A stretch of 64,000 bases of DNA from Pelagimonas varians (GCF_003208435.1 NZ_QKMF01000001.1:372001-436000); one strand, 5' to 3'; positions 34,676 through 44,108 are shown, counted from the first letter of the stretch. The notes: generated by a model not told the origin, from the sequence alone. Numbers and translations: made by a program.

Positions 34676-37039
34676 ATGCCCAAGGATCATGGCATTGGCG
34701 CAAGCCCGAAGCGGCGCGAAGACGTCCGCTTTTTGACTGGCACCGGCAATTATACCGACGACATTAATGTCTACGGCCAAACATACGTTTATTTCCTGCG
34801 CTCCGATATGGCGCACGGCAACATCAAAAACATCGACACCGCTGCTGCGGCGGCTATGTCCGGCGTTGTGCGCATCTTTACCGGTGCGGATTTCGAAGGC
34901 GTTGGCGGCATTCCATGCGGCTGGCAGATCACCGATGTGCACGGCGAACCAATGCAAGAACCGGCGCACCCGGTTTTGGCGATCGGCAAGGTCCGCCATG
35001 TCGGCGATCCGATTGCGGCTGTCGTTGCAGAAAGCCTTGAAGAAGCGCGCAATGCTGCGGAAGCTATCGAAGTTGACATCGAAGAGCTGCCCGCAGTTGT
35101 GGACATGAAGGCTGCGTTAGAAGATGGCGCAACCAAAGTGCACGATGATCTGGCTAATAACCTGTGCTACGAGTGGGGCTTTGTCGAAGACAATCGCGCC
35201 GCAGTAGATGAGGCGATCAAAAACGCCGCGCATGTAACAACATTGGAATTGCGCAACAACCGTCTGGTTGCCAACCCGATGGAACCACGTGTTGCTTTGG
35301 GCCAATACAACCGTGCTGACGATCACAGCACTTTGCACACAACATCGCAAAACCCGCATGTGATCCGTTTGCTGATGGGGGCCTTTGTTCTGGGTATTCC
35401 CGAGCACAAGCTGACTGTTATTGCGCCTGATGTTGGCGGTGGTTTCGGCACCAAAATCTTCCACTACGCCGAAGAAGCCTTCTGTACTTTTGCGGCCAAG
35501 GCCTGCAATCGTCCGGTCAAGTGGACTTCAAGCCGTTCCGAAGCCTTCATTTCGGATGCGCATGGCCGTGACCACGTGACCAAGATCGAATTGGCACTGG
35601 ATGCGGACAACAACTTTACCGCGCTGCGCTGTGACACCTATGCCAACATGGGCGCTTACCTGTCGACATTCGCGTCTTCGGTTCCCACATGGCTGCATGG
35701 CACGTTGCTGGCTGCAAACTATAAAACGCCGCTGGTCTACACCAACGTCAAAGCCGTCTTTACCAATACCGTTCCGGTGGATGCGTATCGCGGGGCTGGC
35801 CGCCCAGAAGCGACGTTCCAGGTCGAGCGCGTGGTTGACAAAGCTGCCCGCGAATTGGGTGTTGATCCGATTGCCCTGCGCCGTCAGAACTTTATCACCG
35901 AATTCCCGTATGCGACGCCTGTTGCAGTGGAATATGACACCGGTGACTACAACGCCACCATGGACAAGCTGGAAGTTATCGCTGACATCGCTGGGTTCAA
36001 AGCCCGCCGCGCTGAAAGCGAGAAAAAAGGCATGTTGCGCGGTTTCGGCGTCAATTGCTACATTGAGGCTTGCGGCATTGCGCCGTCGAACCTTGTGGGG
36101 CAGCTGGGTGCGCGCGCGGGTCTGTATGACGCGGCAACCGTTCGGGTGAACGCCACTGGCTCAATCTCGGTCATGGTTGGGGCGCACAGCCACGGCCAGG
36201 GTCACGAAACGGCCTTCCCTCAGGTTGTGGCCGAGATGATCGGCATCGACGAAAGTCAGATCGACATCGTGCATGGTGATACGTCCAAAGTGCCGTTTGG
36301 TATGGGGACGTATGGGTCACGTTCTTTGGCGGTTTGTGGATCGGCCATGGTGCGTGCCACTGAAAAAATCATCAACAAAGCCAAGAAAATCGCCGCCCAC
36401 CTGCTCGAAGCTGCGGATAGCGATATCGAGCTGAAGGACGGCCAATTCTCGGTTGCTGGTACGGATAAATCGGTTGCTTGGGGGGATGTTACGTTGGCGG
36501 CCTATGTGCCACATAACTATCCGCTTGAAGACATCGAACCCGGCCTCGAAGAGACTGCGTTCTATGATCCGGCTAACTTTACTTATCCGTCGGGTGCCTA
36601 TTGCTGCGAGGTCGAGCTTGACCCCGAAACCGGCAAAGTCACGGTTGAGCGGTTCTCGGCGGCGGATGACTTTGGCAACATCGTCAACCCGATGATTGTG
36701 TCCGGTCAGGTTCATGGCGGTATTGGCCAGGGTATCGGTCAGGCGCTGTTGGAAAATGCGGCCTATGACGAAAACGGTCAGCTGTTGAGCGCGTCCTACA
36801 TGGATTACGCGATGCCGCGTGCGGATGATGTGCCATTCTATGCGGTAGATCATTCGGCCTGCACGCCCTGTACGCACAACCCTCTGGGTGTGAAAGGCTG
36901 CGGCGAGGCCGGTGCAATCGGATCACCGCCCGCGGTTATCAACGCGGTGATTGATGCCATGCAATCGGGTGGGCACAATGTGACCCATATCGATATGCCT
37001 GCGTCTCCGTCGCGCGTATGGGAAGCCATGAAAGGCTAA
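34676..37039 (+). CDS. Molybdenum hydroxylase large subunit, form II CoxL type
   Basis: 787 residues from the ATG at 34676 (GGGAGGAAAAG upstream). It binds molybdopterin cytosine dinucleotide and catalyses hydroxylation. The active-site loop is AYRGAGR at about residues 370-376; form I CO dehydrogenases have AYxCSFR there, so no catalytic Cys-Cu site is present and CO oxidation is unlikely. Other family motifs are PDVGGGFGTK, QGHETAFPQVVAE and the catalytic Glu region near GVKGCGEAGAIGSPP. In a PQQ alcohol dehydrogenase island, oxidation of an aldehyde to an acid is the most reasonable role (inference). Confidence 0.93.
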   Translation: MPKDHGIGASPKRREDVRFLTGTGNYTDDINVYGQTYVYFLRSDMAHGNIKNIDTAAAAAMSGVVRIFTGADFEGVGGIPCGWQITDVHGEPMQEPAHPVLAIGKVRHVGDPIAAVVAESLEEARNAAEAIEVDIEELPAVVDMKAALEDGATKVHDDLANNLCYEWGFVEDNRAAVDEAIKNAAHVTTLELRNNRLVANPMEPRVALGQYNRADDHSTLHTTSQNPHVIRLLMGAFVLGIPEHKLTVIAPDVGGGFGTKIFHYAEEAFCTFAAKACNRPVKWTSSRSEAFISDAHGRDHVTKIELALDADNNFTALRCDTYANMGAYLSTFASSVPTWLHGTLLAANYKTPLVYTNVKAVFTNTVPVDAYRGAGRPEATFQVERVVDKAARELGVDPIALRRQNFITEFPYATPVAVEYDTGDYNATMDKLEVIADIAGFKARRAESEKKGMLRGFGVNCYIEACGIAPSNLVGQLGARAGLYDAATVRVNATGSISVMVGAHSHGQGHETAFPQVVAEMIGIDESQIDIVHGDTSKVPFGMGTYGSRSLAVCGSAMVRATEKIINKAKKIAAHLLEAADSDIELKDGQFSVAGTDKSVAWGDVTLAAYVPHNYPLEDIEPGLEETAFYDPANFTYPSGAYCCEVELDPETGKVTVERFSAADDFGNIVNPMIVSGQVHGGIGQGIGQALLENAAYDENGQLLSASYMDYAMPRADDVPFYAVDHSACTPCTHNPLGVKGCGEAGAIGSPPAVINAVIDAMQSGGHNVTHIDMPASPSRVWEAMKG

Positions 37040-37048
37040 AAGGAGAGC

Positions 37049-37100
37049 GCCGGGGGGCCAGCCCCCCGGACCCCCCGGGATATTTTTGGACAGAAGAAGG
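37049..37100. repeat. GC-rich intergenic repeat between large and medium subunit genes
   Basis: CCGGGGGGCCAGCCCCCCGG forms a perfect hairpin and is followed by ACCCCCCGGGATATTTTTGG and CAGAAGAAGG. The form 'CCCCGGACCCCCGGGATATTT..CAGAAGA' is, from memory, a dispersed repeat of Rhodobacteraceae genomes. It lies inside an operon, so it may dampen expression of the last gene. Confidence 0.6.
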
Positions 37101-37135
37101 GCAGGGCTCTTTTGTGTCCGAGGAGGAAGAAAAGA

Positions 37136-37921
37136 ATGTATTCTTTTGAAGTAGAACGTCCGACCAGCGTTGCGGACGCAGCAGCTGCGTTGGGAAAAGA
37201 CGAGGCGCAAGCCTTGGGTGGCGGTCAGACATTGATCCCCACGCTTAAACAGCGTTTGGCGTCCCCATCTGTTCTGGTCAGCTTGGCCGGTATTGCAGAT
37301 ATCAAGGGTGTGTCGGTTGACGGTGGCACTGTGACCATCGGCGGCGGCACCACCCACGGAGTTGTTGCGGCTGAGGCGGGTGCCTATCCCGCGCTGGCGG
37401 CTTTGGCCGGCAATATCGGTGATCCTGCTGTGCGTAACCGCGGTACTATTGGCGGCTCACTGGCGAACAACGATCCGTCTGCTTGTTATCCGTCGGCAGC
37501 ATTGGCGTCGGGTGCAACCATCGTCACAAACAGCCGTGAAATTGCAGCTGATGACTATTTCCAAGGTCTGTTTGAAACCGCGCTGGAAGAAGGCGAAATT
37601 GTCATATCGGTCAAGTTCCCGATCCCTGAAGCTGCGTCTTATCAGAAGTTCGAACAGCCTGCGTCTCGCTTTGCTTTGGTTGGTGTTTATGTTGCCAAAT
37701 TCGCAGACGGCGTTCGCGTAGCTGTCACCGGCGCGTCTGAGGGTGGCGTTTATCGTTGGAGCGAGGCTGAAGCCGCTTTGAGTGGTAATTTCAGCGCTGA
37801 TGCGTTGGATGGTCTGACGGTTTCGGGTGATGATATGATCTCGGATCTGCATGGATCGGGTGATTACCGTGCGCATTTGGTCAAGGTCATGACCAAGCGG
37901 GCAGTTGCCGCAGCCAGCTAA
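37136..37921 (+). CDS. Molybdenum hydroxylase FAD-binding medium subunit (CoxM-like)
   Basis: 261 residues from the ATG at 37136, with GAGGAGGAAG upstream; the frame opens earlier at 37112 but without a ribosome site. The start MYSFEVERPTSVADAAAAL and the flavin motifs GGGQTLIPTLKQRLASP and NRGTIGGSLANNDPSACYPS are those of the CO dehydrogenase medium subunit family. It passes electrons from the iron-sulfur subunit to FAD and then to a soluble or membrane acceptor. A terminator at 37949 ends the unit. Confidence 0.93.
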   Translation: MYSFEVERPTSVADAAAALGKDEAQALGGGQTLIPTLKQRLASPSVLVSLAGIADIKGVSVDGGTVTIGGGTTHGVVAAEAGAYPALAALAGNIGDPAVRNRGTIGGSLANNDPSACYPSAALASGATIVTNSREIAADDYFQGLFETALEEGEIVISVKFPIPEAASYQKFEQPASRFALVGVYVAKFADGVRVAVTGASEGGVYRWSEAEAALSGNFSADALDGLTVSGDDMISDLHGSGDYRAHLVKVMTKRAVAAAS

Positions 37922-37948
37922 GGCACCCAACACCCAACAACAAGTTTG

Positions 37949-37984
37949 AAAGCGCCCTGCATGAAAATGCGGGGCGCTTTTTTG
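37949..37984 (+). terminator. Terminator after the medium subunit gene
   Basis: AAGCGCCCTGCAT-GAAA-ATGCGGGGCGCTT followed by TTTTTG. Convergent with the NosR-like gene, which ends at 38004. Confidence 0.88.
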
Positions 37985-38003
37985 TCTGGCAATCCAAGGT
38001 GGG

Positions 38004-40112
38004 TTATTCGGCGGGCATTTGGTTTGGATGCCCGGAGACGCGCGGCGCGCGTTTGGACGCTTTGGCCTTTAGGATCAGCGGCACGCATTGCGTGTCGTCA
38101 TCATGGATTGTTACGCAGTCAAGGCATTGGAAGCATTCATCATATTGGATTTCTCCAGACTGGCCAATGGCCCCATAGTTACATTTAACCTTGCACAGCT
38201 GACACGGGCTGCCGCATTCCAACCGGCGTGGAATCCATTTTCGAATGCGCAGCAGACCGCCAATCGCCATCAGTGCGCCCAAAGGGCAAAGGTAGCGGCA
38301 GAACCCTTTGAAAACAAACAGACCCAAGACGAGCCATAGGCCAGCATAAGCGACATAGTACCATTCGCGCAAAAAGAAGGTGGTGATTGCAGTCTTAAAG
38401 GGTTCGATCTCGGCTGCCTTGTCCATGTGCTGCGGGGCAAAAACGGTCACAGCGATCAAACCGAACAAGGTGACATATTTGAGCTTTTTGAGATGTTGAT
38501 CCAGGTGACGAGGCACTTCAATGATCGGGAGCCTCAGAATGCGGCCGACATGATGCATAAACTCTTGTAGTGCGCCAAAAGGACAGAGCCAGCCGCAAAA
38601 CAGACCACGCCCCCAAAGCACAAAGCCAACAATTGCGACGGCCCAAACAGCCAACGAGAACGGGTCATACAAAAGGAAAGCGTAACTGCCAGCCGCCATT
38701 GTGGTTTGCATGGCTGCCAAAGGGGTCACGATGGACAGCTGGCCCTGGCCCCACCACCCAACAAAGCCCAAAATCACGGCCAGAATGGTCAGGCGGATCG
38801 GTGTAAAACTGGTTAATCCGGCCAGTTTACTTTGCCCGAGAAGCAATATTACTGTCAAAGGAACCAGCACCACCGCCAGTATTTTCAGGTCGTTTTGACG
38901 ATTGCGGACGGCCTCTTCGAAGGGGGATAGACGTTTGATCTTTCCGGGCCGGATAAAGAAGCGTTCGTCGGTTTCATGCGCCACCGACAGATTTTGAGAT
39001 CCGACTTGTGGTTGCAATTGACCATGTTCACGAATGGCCGTGACATTCATGTTCCAAGGCGATGCAGGATCGAACCCGAGGCGGCGATCTGTCCGTAAAA
39101 TCAACATCGTACCGTCATGTAGTGCATCAGGAACATCATCCGCCAGCTCAACCAGCAAATCCGCATCGCGCAATGCTATGGGGAAACCGTTTTGTTCGGC
39201 TCTTATCCAATCGGGGGCGGTGTTGCGGACAAAGCTGTCTGACACCAGCCCGTGGCGGGCGGTTTCGACGACCAAAATGGGTTCATCAAAGGTCGAAATA
39301 GATTTGAAATTTTCGAGTTCTTCATAGGTGTCTTGGGACAAAAGCGCCCGCGCAATTGATTGGGGGCCCAAATCCGCGACCCAAAGGTCCAAAAATGGCT
39401 CTTCGGGGAAATCAGCCGCTTCGGGGTCGTCATCTTCCCACAGGGTGCCCGCGAACAACTGCTGCATCTCTGCGTTGGTGACGGTTAAACGAGTCATCAG
39501 ACCTTGGTCTAAAAGGTCCTGCCAGCTCAGCTGCTCTTGAATGTCGGGATTTGGAAACGCAGGTGGCCCAGAGGCGATCCCGCCCATTTTTTCGCGGGCC
39601 ACCTGAAGCGCTGCGGCCAAAATGGTTTCATGGGCAATGCGTACGGAAGCCGTTGCCTTGGTTACCCCGTCCAAATAGACCAACCCCGTGCCTTCGGACC
39701 CGCCGCCATAAGGCGAACCAACCACCAAACTGTCGGAAATCGAATGGCCTCGATATTGCTCGAAAAACGCGTGGAATGGCGCCTCGCCGAGGCCGGAAAC
39801 AAAGATCGGTTCATTGTGGCTGAGCAGTTGAACATCCAAAAAACGCCCTTCAAGATCCAGTACTACAAGGATATTTATCGGTGCACCCGAAAATCCGGGC
39901 AGCGGCGACATTGGCTCCGTTTGGAAAACATAGCCGGCATGGGCCCCGCCTGAATTGAGCAATTCATAAACGCCATCATCTGACAATTGCGTCCCCAAAG
40001 ACATGGGCGCATAAATACGGGCGGCGATGTCTTGTTCCGGGGCGGGATCAGCCCAAGAAACAAGAGTGCTGGCGAACCAAAAAAGCGCAGCAATCAAGTA
40101 AGAAAATCTCAT
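38004..40112 (-). CDS. NosR-like FMN-binding and 4Fe-4S membrane protein
   Basis: 702 residues from the ATG at 40112; the ribosome site is weak. Signal sequence, then a periplasmic FMN-binding domain with a flavinylation-type motif DGVTKATAS (Thr154 as the likely FMN carrier), a second periplasmic part, and about six transmembrane segments. Polyferredoxin-type motifs CGWLCPFGALQE and CRYLCPLGALMA follow, and the C-terminus carries Cys clusters CGSPCQLCKVKCNYG and CFQCLDC for [4Fe-4S] centres. NosR proteins feed electrons from quinol to periplasmic nitrous oxide reductase; no nosZ lies here. In this island it may donate to or accept from periplasmic carriers, or support the adjacent importer. 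Confidence 0.88.
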   Translation of the reverse strand: MRFSYLIAALFWFASTLVSWADPAPEQDIAARIYAPMSLGTQLSDDGVYELLNSGGAHAGYVFQTEPMSPLPGFSGAPINILVVLDLEGRFLDVQLLSHNEPIFVSGLGEAPFHAFFEQYRGHSISDSLVVGSPYGGGSEGTGLVYLDGVTKATASVRIAHETILAAALQVAREKMGGIASGPPAFPNPDIQEQLSWQDLLDQGLMTRLTVTNAEMQQLFAGTLWEDDDPEAADFPEEPFLDLWVADLGPQSIARALLSQDTYEELENFKSISTFDEPILVVETARHGLVSDSFVRNTAPDWIRAEQNGFPIALRDADLLVELADDVPDALHDGTMLILRTDRRLGFDPASPWNMNVTAIREHGQLQPQVGSQNLSVAHETDERFFIRPGKIKRLSPFEEAVRNRQNDLKILAVVLVPLTVILLLGQSKLAGLTSFTPIRLTILAVILGFVGWWGQGQLSIVTPLAAMQTTMAAGSYAFLLYDPFSLAVWAVAIVGFVLWGRGLFCGWLCPFGALQEFMHHVGRILRLPIIEVPRHLDQHLKKLKYVTLFGLIAVTVFAPQHMDKAAEIEPFKTAITTFFLREWYYVAYAGLWLVLGLFVFKGFCRYLCPLGALMAIGGLLRIRKWIPRRLECGSPCQLCKVKCNYGAIGQSGEIQYDECFQCLDCVTIHDDDTQCVPLILKAKASKRAPRVSGHPNQMPAE

Positions 40113-40214
40113 TCCAGAAAGATATTCGGGGCATGAAGGTTCAGATATGCGACCTTGGTGCAAGGGGGCAGCGCTGACCAAGCACGATAGGCTGCAAGCG
40201 AGGGGGACACAGAG

Positions 40215-40973
40215 ATGACCAATGAACGCGCGCCGGTGTATGTGACGCTTTTATCCTTACTGGGCTTGGGCGTATTCTGGTCCATCGCGGCGAAAATCGG
40301 TAATGATCCCGATATTTTACCGGCACCGCTTGCGGTTTGGCAGGTGGTGATCACCGAGGCGCAAAACGGCAAGCTCTGGTTTCACATGTCGCACACCTTT
40401 GTGAGGGTGATCGCAGCATTTTGTCTGGCGATGTTGGTGGGCGTGGTCTTGGGAATATGGCTGGGCAGCAATCCGAGGGCCAATCGGTGGGCGGACCCAT
40501 GGGTCACGGTCATGCTAAACTTGCCGGCGTTGGTAATCATCGTGTTGTGTTACTTATGGATTGGCCTGAATGAAGTGGCCGCCATTGTTGCCGTCGCCCT
40601 AAACAAAACGGCGATGGTCACTGTGACCATTCGCGAAGGTGTTCGCGCCCTTGATCGCGGCGTTGCTGATATGGCTCAGGTTTACCGTATGGGGCTGGGC
40701 ACAAGATTGCGTCATGTTATCTGGCCGCAACTGGCGCCTTTTGTGGCGGCCAGCACCCGAAACGGGCTGGCGGTTATTTGGAAAATCGTCCTTGTGGTTG
40801 AATTTTTGGGCCGCTCGAACGGGGTCGGATTTCAGATCCACTTGTACTTTCAACTCTTTGATACTGCGACTGTTTTAGCCTATGCGATCAGTTTCACAGG
40901 GGTGATGTTATTGGTTGAATATATGGTGGTGCAGCGTTGGGAGCAGCGGGCCAACGCATGGCGCACGGCTTGA
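40215..40973 (+). CDS. ABC transporter permease, NitT/TauT type
   Basis: 252 residues; GAGGGGGAC precedes the ATG. About six transmembrane segments and the BPD inner-membrane domain with FVRVIAAFCLAMLVGVVLGIWLG and the EAA-like loop RVLDRGVADMAQVYRMGLGTRLRHVIWPQLAP-type sequence (positions about 145-180). It is the only NitT/TauT permease in the window and presumably completes the importer whose binding protein and ATPase are at 25693-27318. It is divergent from the NosR-like gene and ends the island. Confidence 0.88.
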   Translation: MTNERAPVYVTLLSLLGLGVFWSIAAKIGNDPDILPAPLAVWQVVITEAQNGKLWFHMSHTFVRVIAAFCLAMLVGVVLGIWLGSNPRANRWADPWVTVMLNLPALVIIVLCYLWIGLNEVAAIVAVALNKTAMVTVTIREGVRALDRGVADMAQVYRMGLGTRLRHVIWPQLAPFVAASTRNGLAVIWKIVLVVEFLGRSNGVGFQIHLYFQLFDTATVLAYAISFTGVMLLVEYMVVQRWEQRANAWRTA

Positions 40974-40985
40974 CCAAACTACAAA

Positions 40986-41015
40986 AACGCCCGCTCAATA
41001 TGGGCGGGCGTTTTA
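40986..41015. terminator. Terminator after the permease gene
   Basis: AACGCCCGC-TCAATATGG-GCGGGCGTT followed by TTACG, with AAAAA on the left side, so it could also serve the convergent PAS_5 gene. Confidence 0.75.
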
Positions 41016-41068
41016 CGTTGGGTTCTTGGATGACCCATACTTCCTTAGACTGTCAGGCTGGCTGTGTC

Positions 41069-41842
41069 TCAGTCGTTCGAGACGATCAAACGCAAATGTC
41101 CGCGTTTGTTTTGTGGGGAGTCTGACGTTCCCCGAATGCTTTTGCCAGCAGCTGGTTTGGCTGTTTTGGCAGGTGACGCCGCCGACAGTTTACCTTTGAA
41201 TGGCTTGGCCGGTTCTTGGAAGCTGCGCATCGGAGCCGGTTCAGGCTCACTGACTTTGACGGGGCGGCGATCTGTAATGCCAGACTCTATTTTTGACGAA
41301 ACCGCCTGCTTTACATCGATGTTTGTGATGGCGAACCGGCGTGGCGTCCGTCCTATTTTTCCATTAGAAACAAAGACTCCCAAACCCCGGCTCATGTCGC
41401 CGAAATCAGATTTGAGCGGCAAGAGCAACATATGCCCTTCAAGGTCGGGCTTGCCAAAACCGCCCTCTGCTTTGAGATCAATCCGCACAACCGCAGGGTC
41501 GCCGAAGAGTTTGGTAACTGCCTGACCAAAACGATCACGGTCAGACGGGGCAATCAGGCTGGATAGCGGCATTCCGGCAATTTGCATGCCCATCAGATCG
41601 GACAAATGGGAACCGGCAACCCGTATTTTTGCCATCGACGGGGCGATCCGCTCCATCAAGAACGCGTATTCCAGCGCATTCTCCATACCGCGTGGATCAA
41701 TCTGGCTGCGCAGTGGAACGTCATTTTCACTGCACAGGCCATGCCAATAGGCCTCTATATTGCGAAGAGGTGCCAATTTACGATTTTTGTCGCGTTCAGA
41801 CATCCTTACGACATCCCGACCGTTTCCACCATTGCCCAGCAT
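41069..41842 (-). CDS. PAS_5 domain protein
   Basis: 257 residues from the ATG at 41842 (TTTAGGAGC upstream). Residues about 25-175 match the alphaproteobacterial PAS_5 family: LRNIEAYWHGLCSENDVPLRSQIDPRGMENALEYAFLMERIAPSMAKIRVAGSHLSDLMGM-type sequence, followed by LLPLKSDFGDMSRGLGVFV. The C-terminal 70 residues are a Pro/Ala/Lys-rich tail of low complexity. There is no output domain, so it may act by protein contact. It is divergent from yicC across 200 bases. Function unknown. Confidence 0.85.
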   Translation of the reverse strand: MLGNGGNGRDVVRMSERDKNRKLAPLRNIEAYWHGLCSENDVPLRSQIDPRGMENALEYAFLMERIAPSMAKIRVAGSHLSDLMGMQIAGMPLSSLIAPSDRDRFGQAVTKLFGDPAVVRIDLKAEGGFGKPDLEGHMLLLPLKSDFGDMSRGLGVFVSNGKIGRTPRRFAITNIDVKQAVSSKIESGITDRRPVKVSEPEPAPMRSFQEPAKPFKGKLSAASPAKTAKPAAGKSIRGTSDSPQNKRGHLRLIVSND

Positions 41843-42042
41843 ATGTCCGCTCCTAAAGCCTGTCGCACTGTTGACAGTCTCCCGACCTCCAACTTTGCGT
41901 AATCTTCGTTACTGAAGTGTTACTATCAGAGCTTTGTTTCAAATTCGTCCCAATTGTACAGAACAGGTTAACGCAACCTTCAGAAGCTTGCCTTGAAGGC
42001 GAGGAGCCGATACGCCATTTCGTGCAATAGTGGAGATGTCTT

Positions 42043-42933
42043 ATGCGTCAGTCAATGACAGGTTTCGCCAGCACCCAAGGTCAGGATCACGGCTTTGTCT
42101 GGGGGTTGGAAATACGCGGTGTCAACGGCAAGGGGCTGGACCTGCGTTTGCGCCTTCCTGATTGGATCGAAGGCTTGGAAGTTGAGCTGCGAAAACGCCT
42201 GTCATCGCAGCTAAGTCGCGGAAATGTCCAAGTTTCCTTGCGTTTGAACACCGAAGGGTCGGATGGTCTTGCGCGCCTAGATACCGGTCAGCTTGAGTCC
42301 GTCTTGACGGCCATGGCTCAGATCGAAACCGAAGCAATGAACCGTGGTTTGTCACTGGCTCCGTCTACGGCTGCGGATATCGTCGGATTGCGAGGCATGA
42401 TGACCACTGAGGCGGCGGAAATTGATCAAACCGCCTTACGCGCGTCGCTTTTAACAGATTTTGACGAAGCGGTGTCCGATTTTATCGCAATGCGCCAGTC
42501 TGAGGGGCAAAAACTGGCTGAAATCTTGAACAGGCAGCTTAACGAAGTCGACTCACTTGTAGATAAGTCCGAGGAATTGGCGATAGCACGGGCACCACAA
42601 CAAGCAGAAAAACTTCGGCAACAACTGTCCCGTGTGCTTGAAAATGCCGACGGAGTAGATGAAGCGCGATTGGCCCAGGAATTGGCCATCATTGCAGTAA
42701 AGGCTGACGTGACCGAAGAAATCGACCGGCTGCGCGCCCATGTAGCAGCCTCACGAGAGCTATTGGCCGAAGCCGGATCGATCGGACGCAAATTTGATTT
42801 CCTGATGCAAGAATTTAACCGCGAGGCGAATACTTTGTGCTCGAAATCCGGCGATGCCGAGTTGACGCGCCTTGGGCTGTCGCTCAAGACATTGATCGAC
42901 CAAATGCGCGAACAAGTTCAAAATGTGGAGTAA
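42043..42933 (+). CDS. yicC: YicC family protein (DUF1732)
   Basis: 296 residues, usual length. The N-terminus MRQSMTGFASTQGQDHGFVWGLEIRGVNGKGLDLRLRLPDWIEGLE-type sequence (residues 1-45) and the C-terminal GRKFDFLMQEFNREANTLCSKSGDAELTRLGLSLKTLIDQMREQ are diagnostic. Family members in E. coli and Bacillus act in RNA turnover as an endoribonuclease. Its stop is 3 bases before the gmk start, a pairing conserved in many bacteria. Confidence 0.95.
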   Translation: MRQSMTGFASTQGQDHGFVWGLEIRGVNGKGLDLRLRLPDWIEGLEVELRKRLSSQLSRGNVQVSLRLNTEGSDGLARLDTGQLESVLTAMAQIETEAMNRGLSLAPSTAADIVGLRGMMTTEAAEIDQTALRASLLTDFDEAVSDFIAMRQSEGQKLAEILNRQLNEVDSLVDKSEELAIARAPQQAEKLRQQLSRVLENADGVDEARLAQELAIIAVKADVTEEIDRLRAHVAASRELLAEAGSIGRKFDFLMQEFNREANTLCSKSGDAELTRLGLSLKTLIDQMREQVQNVE

Positions 42934-42936
42934 GCC

Positions 42937-43590
42937 ATGAGCGAGAACACAAACAATCGTCGCGGCCTGTTGATTATCTTGTCATCACCTTCAGGGGCCG
43001 GAAAATCTACTTTGTCGCGCAGATTGCTGGATTGGGATCCAAGTCTGAGCTTTTCGGTGTCTGCCACCACCCGCGCGCCGCGCCCCGGTGAAGTCGACGG
43101 AGAGCACTACCATTTTCTTGAAGAAGACGCCTTTAAAAGGCAGGTCGCGGATGATGGCATGTTGGAACATGCGCATGTGTTCGGGAACTTCTACGGCTCT
43201 CCCAAGGCACCGGTGCAAAAGGCCATCGAATCCGGCCGCGATGTGTTGTTTGATATTGATTGGCAAGGCGCGCAGCAGATTGTGAACTCCTCGCTTGGGC
43301 AGCACACCTTGTCGGTTTTCATCCTGCCGCCATCGATTGTTGAACTGCGCCGCCGATTGATCGGACGCGGCCAAGACAGTGATGACGTGATTTCCAAACG
43401 TATGCAAAAAAGCTGGGACGAGATCAGCCATTGGGGCAGTTATGATTACGTGCTGGTCAATGATGATCTGGACCGGACGTTTGAGGATCTTAAAACCATT
43501 GTCACCGCCACGCGCCTGCGCCGTTTGCAACAGCCTAGGCTGGTTGAACATGCGCGCGGCTTGCAATCCGAATTTCAGGAGCTGTCATGA
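42937..43590 (+). CDS. gmk: Guanylate kinase
   Basis: 217 residues. The P-loop [16 protein letters not shown], the GMP-binding [20 protein letters not shown] and the [12 protein letters not shown] segment are clear. It phosphorylates GMP to GDP with ATP. The ATG is 3 bases after yicC with AAGCC in between; the ribosome site GTGGAG sits inside the yicC end. The start of the gamma carbonic anhydrase overlaps the end of gmk by 4 bases, so the three genes form one translationally linked unit. Confidence 0.97.
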   Translation: MSENTNNRRGLLIILSSPSGAGKSTLSRRLLDWDPSLSFSVSATTRAPRPGEVDGEHYHFLEEDAFKRQVADDGMLEHAHVFGNFYGSPKAPVQKAIESGRDVLFDIDWQGAQQIVNSSLGQHTLSVFILPPSIVELRRRLIGRGQDSDDVISKRMQKSWDEISHWGSYDYVLVNDDLDRTFEDLKTIVTATRLRRLQQPRLVEHARGLQSEFQELS

Positions 43591-44108
43591 CCCTTTATCG
43601 ACTGGCCGATGTGGCCCCCGGCGTTGCTGAATCTGCTTGGGTCGCACCGGATGCAAATGTCATTGGCCGCGTTGTCATGGAAGACAAATCCAGCGTCTGG
43701 TTCGGCTGTACCATTCGCGGCGACAACGAAGAGATCCGCGTTGGTGTCGGATCAAACATACAAGAAAACGTAGTCTGCCATACAGATGTCGGGTTTCCGT
43801 TGAAGATCGGGGCCGGTTGCACCATCGGCCATAAGGTCATGCTGCATGGATGCACGATCGGCGAAAACAGCCTGATCGGTATGGGCGCGACGATCTTGAA
43901 CGGGGCCAAAATTGGCAAGAACTGCCTGATCGGGGCAGGGGCTTTGATCACCGAAGGCAAGGAAATTCCGGACGGCAGTTTGGTCATGGGTGTTCCGGGC
44001 AAAGTGGTGCGGCAACTTGATGAGGCCGCCATCGACAAGAACCGGTGGTCCGCTGTGCATTACCAGGAAAACGCAGCGCGCTTTGCAATGGAACTGACTG
44101 CCGTCTAA
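43587..44108 (+). CDS. Gamma carbonic anhydrase family protein
   Basis: 173 residues of left-handed beta-helix hexapeptide repeats ([29 protein letters not shown]). The metal-binding His set is in NVVCHTDVG and IGHKVMLHG, as in gamma class carbonic anhydrases, so a metal site is likely. Family members (PaaY, YrdA, CaiE type) often have weak or no carbonic anhydrase activity. The start overlaps the gmk stop (ATGA). No link to the next gene, a PLP enzyme, is evident beyond direction. Confidence 0.92.
   Translation: MTLYRLADVAPGVAESAWVAPDANVIGRVVMEDKSSVWFGCTIRGDNEEIRVGVGSNIQENVVCHTDVGFPLKIGAGCTIGHKVMLHGCTIGENSLIGMGATILNGAKIGKNCLIGAGALITEGKEIPDGSLVMGVPGKVVRQLDEAAIDKNRWSAVHYQENAARFAMELTAV

Noticed and set aside
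34092-37921. Aerobic CO dehydrogenase CoxSLM
   Set aside because: The active-site loop is AYRGAGR and the order is S-L-M, so it is form II and CO oxidation is not supported.
38004-40112. Denitrification (nos) cluster
   Set aside because: A NosR-like protein is present, but there is no nosZ, nosD, nosF or nosY nearby.
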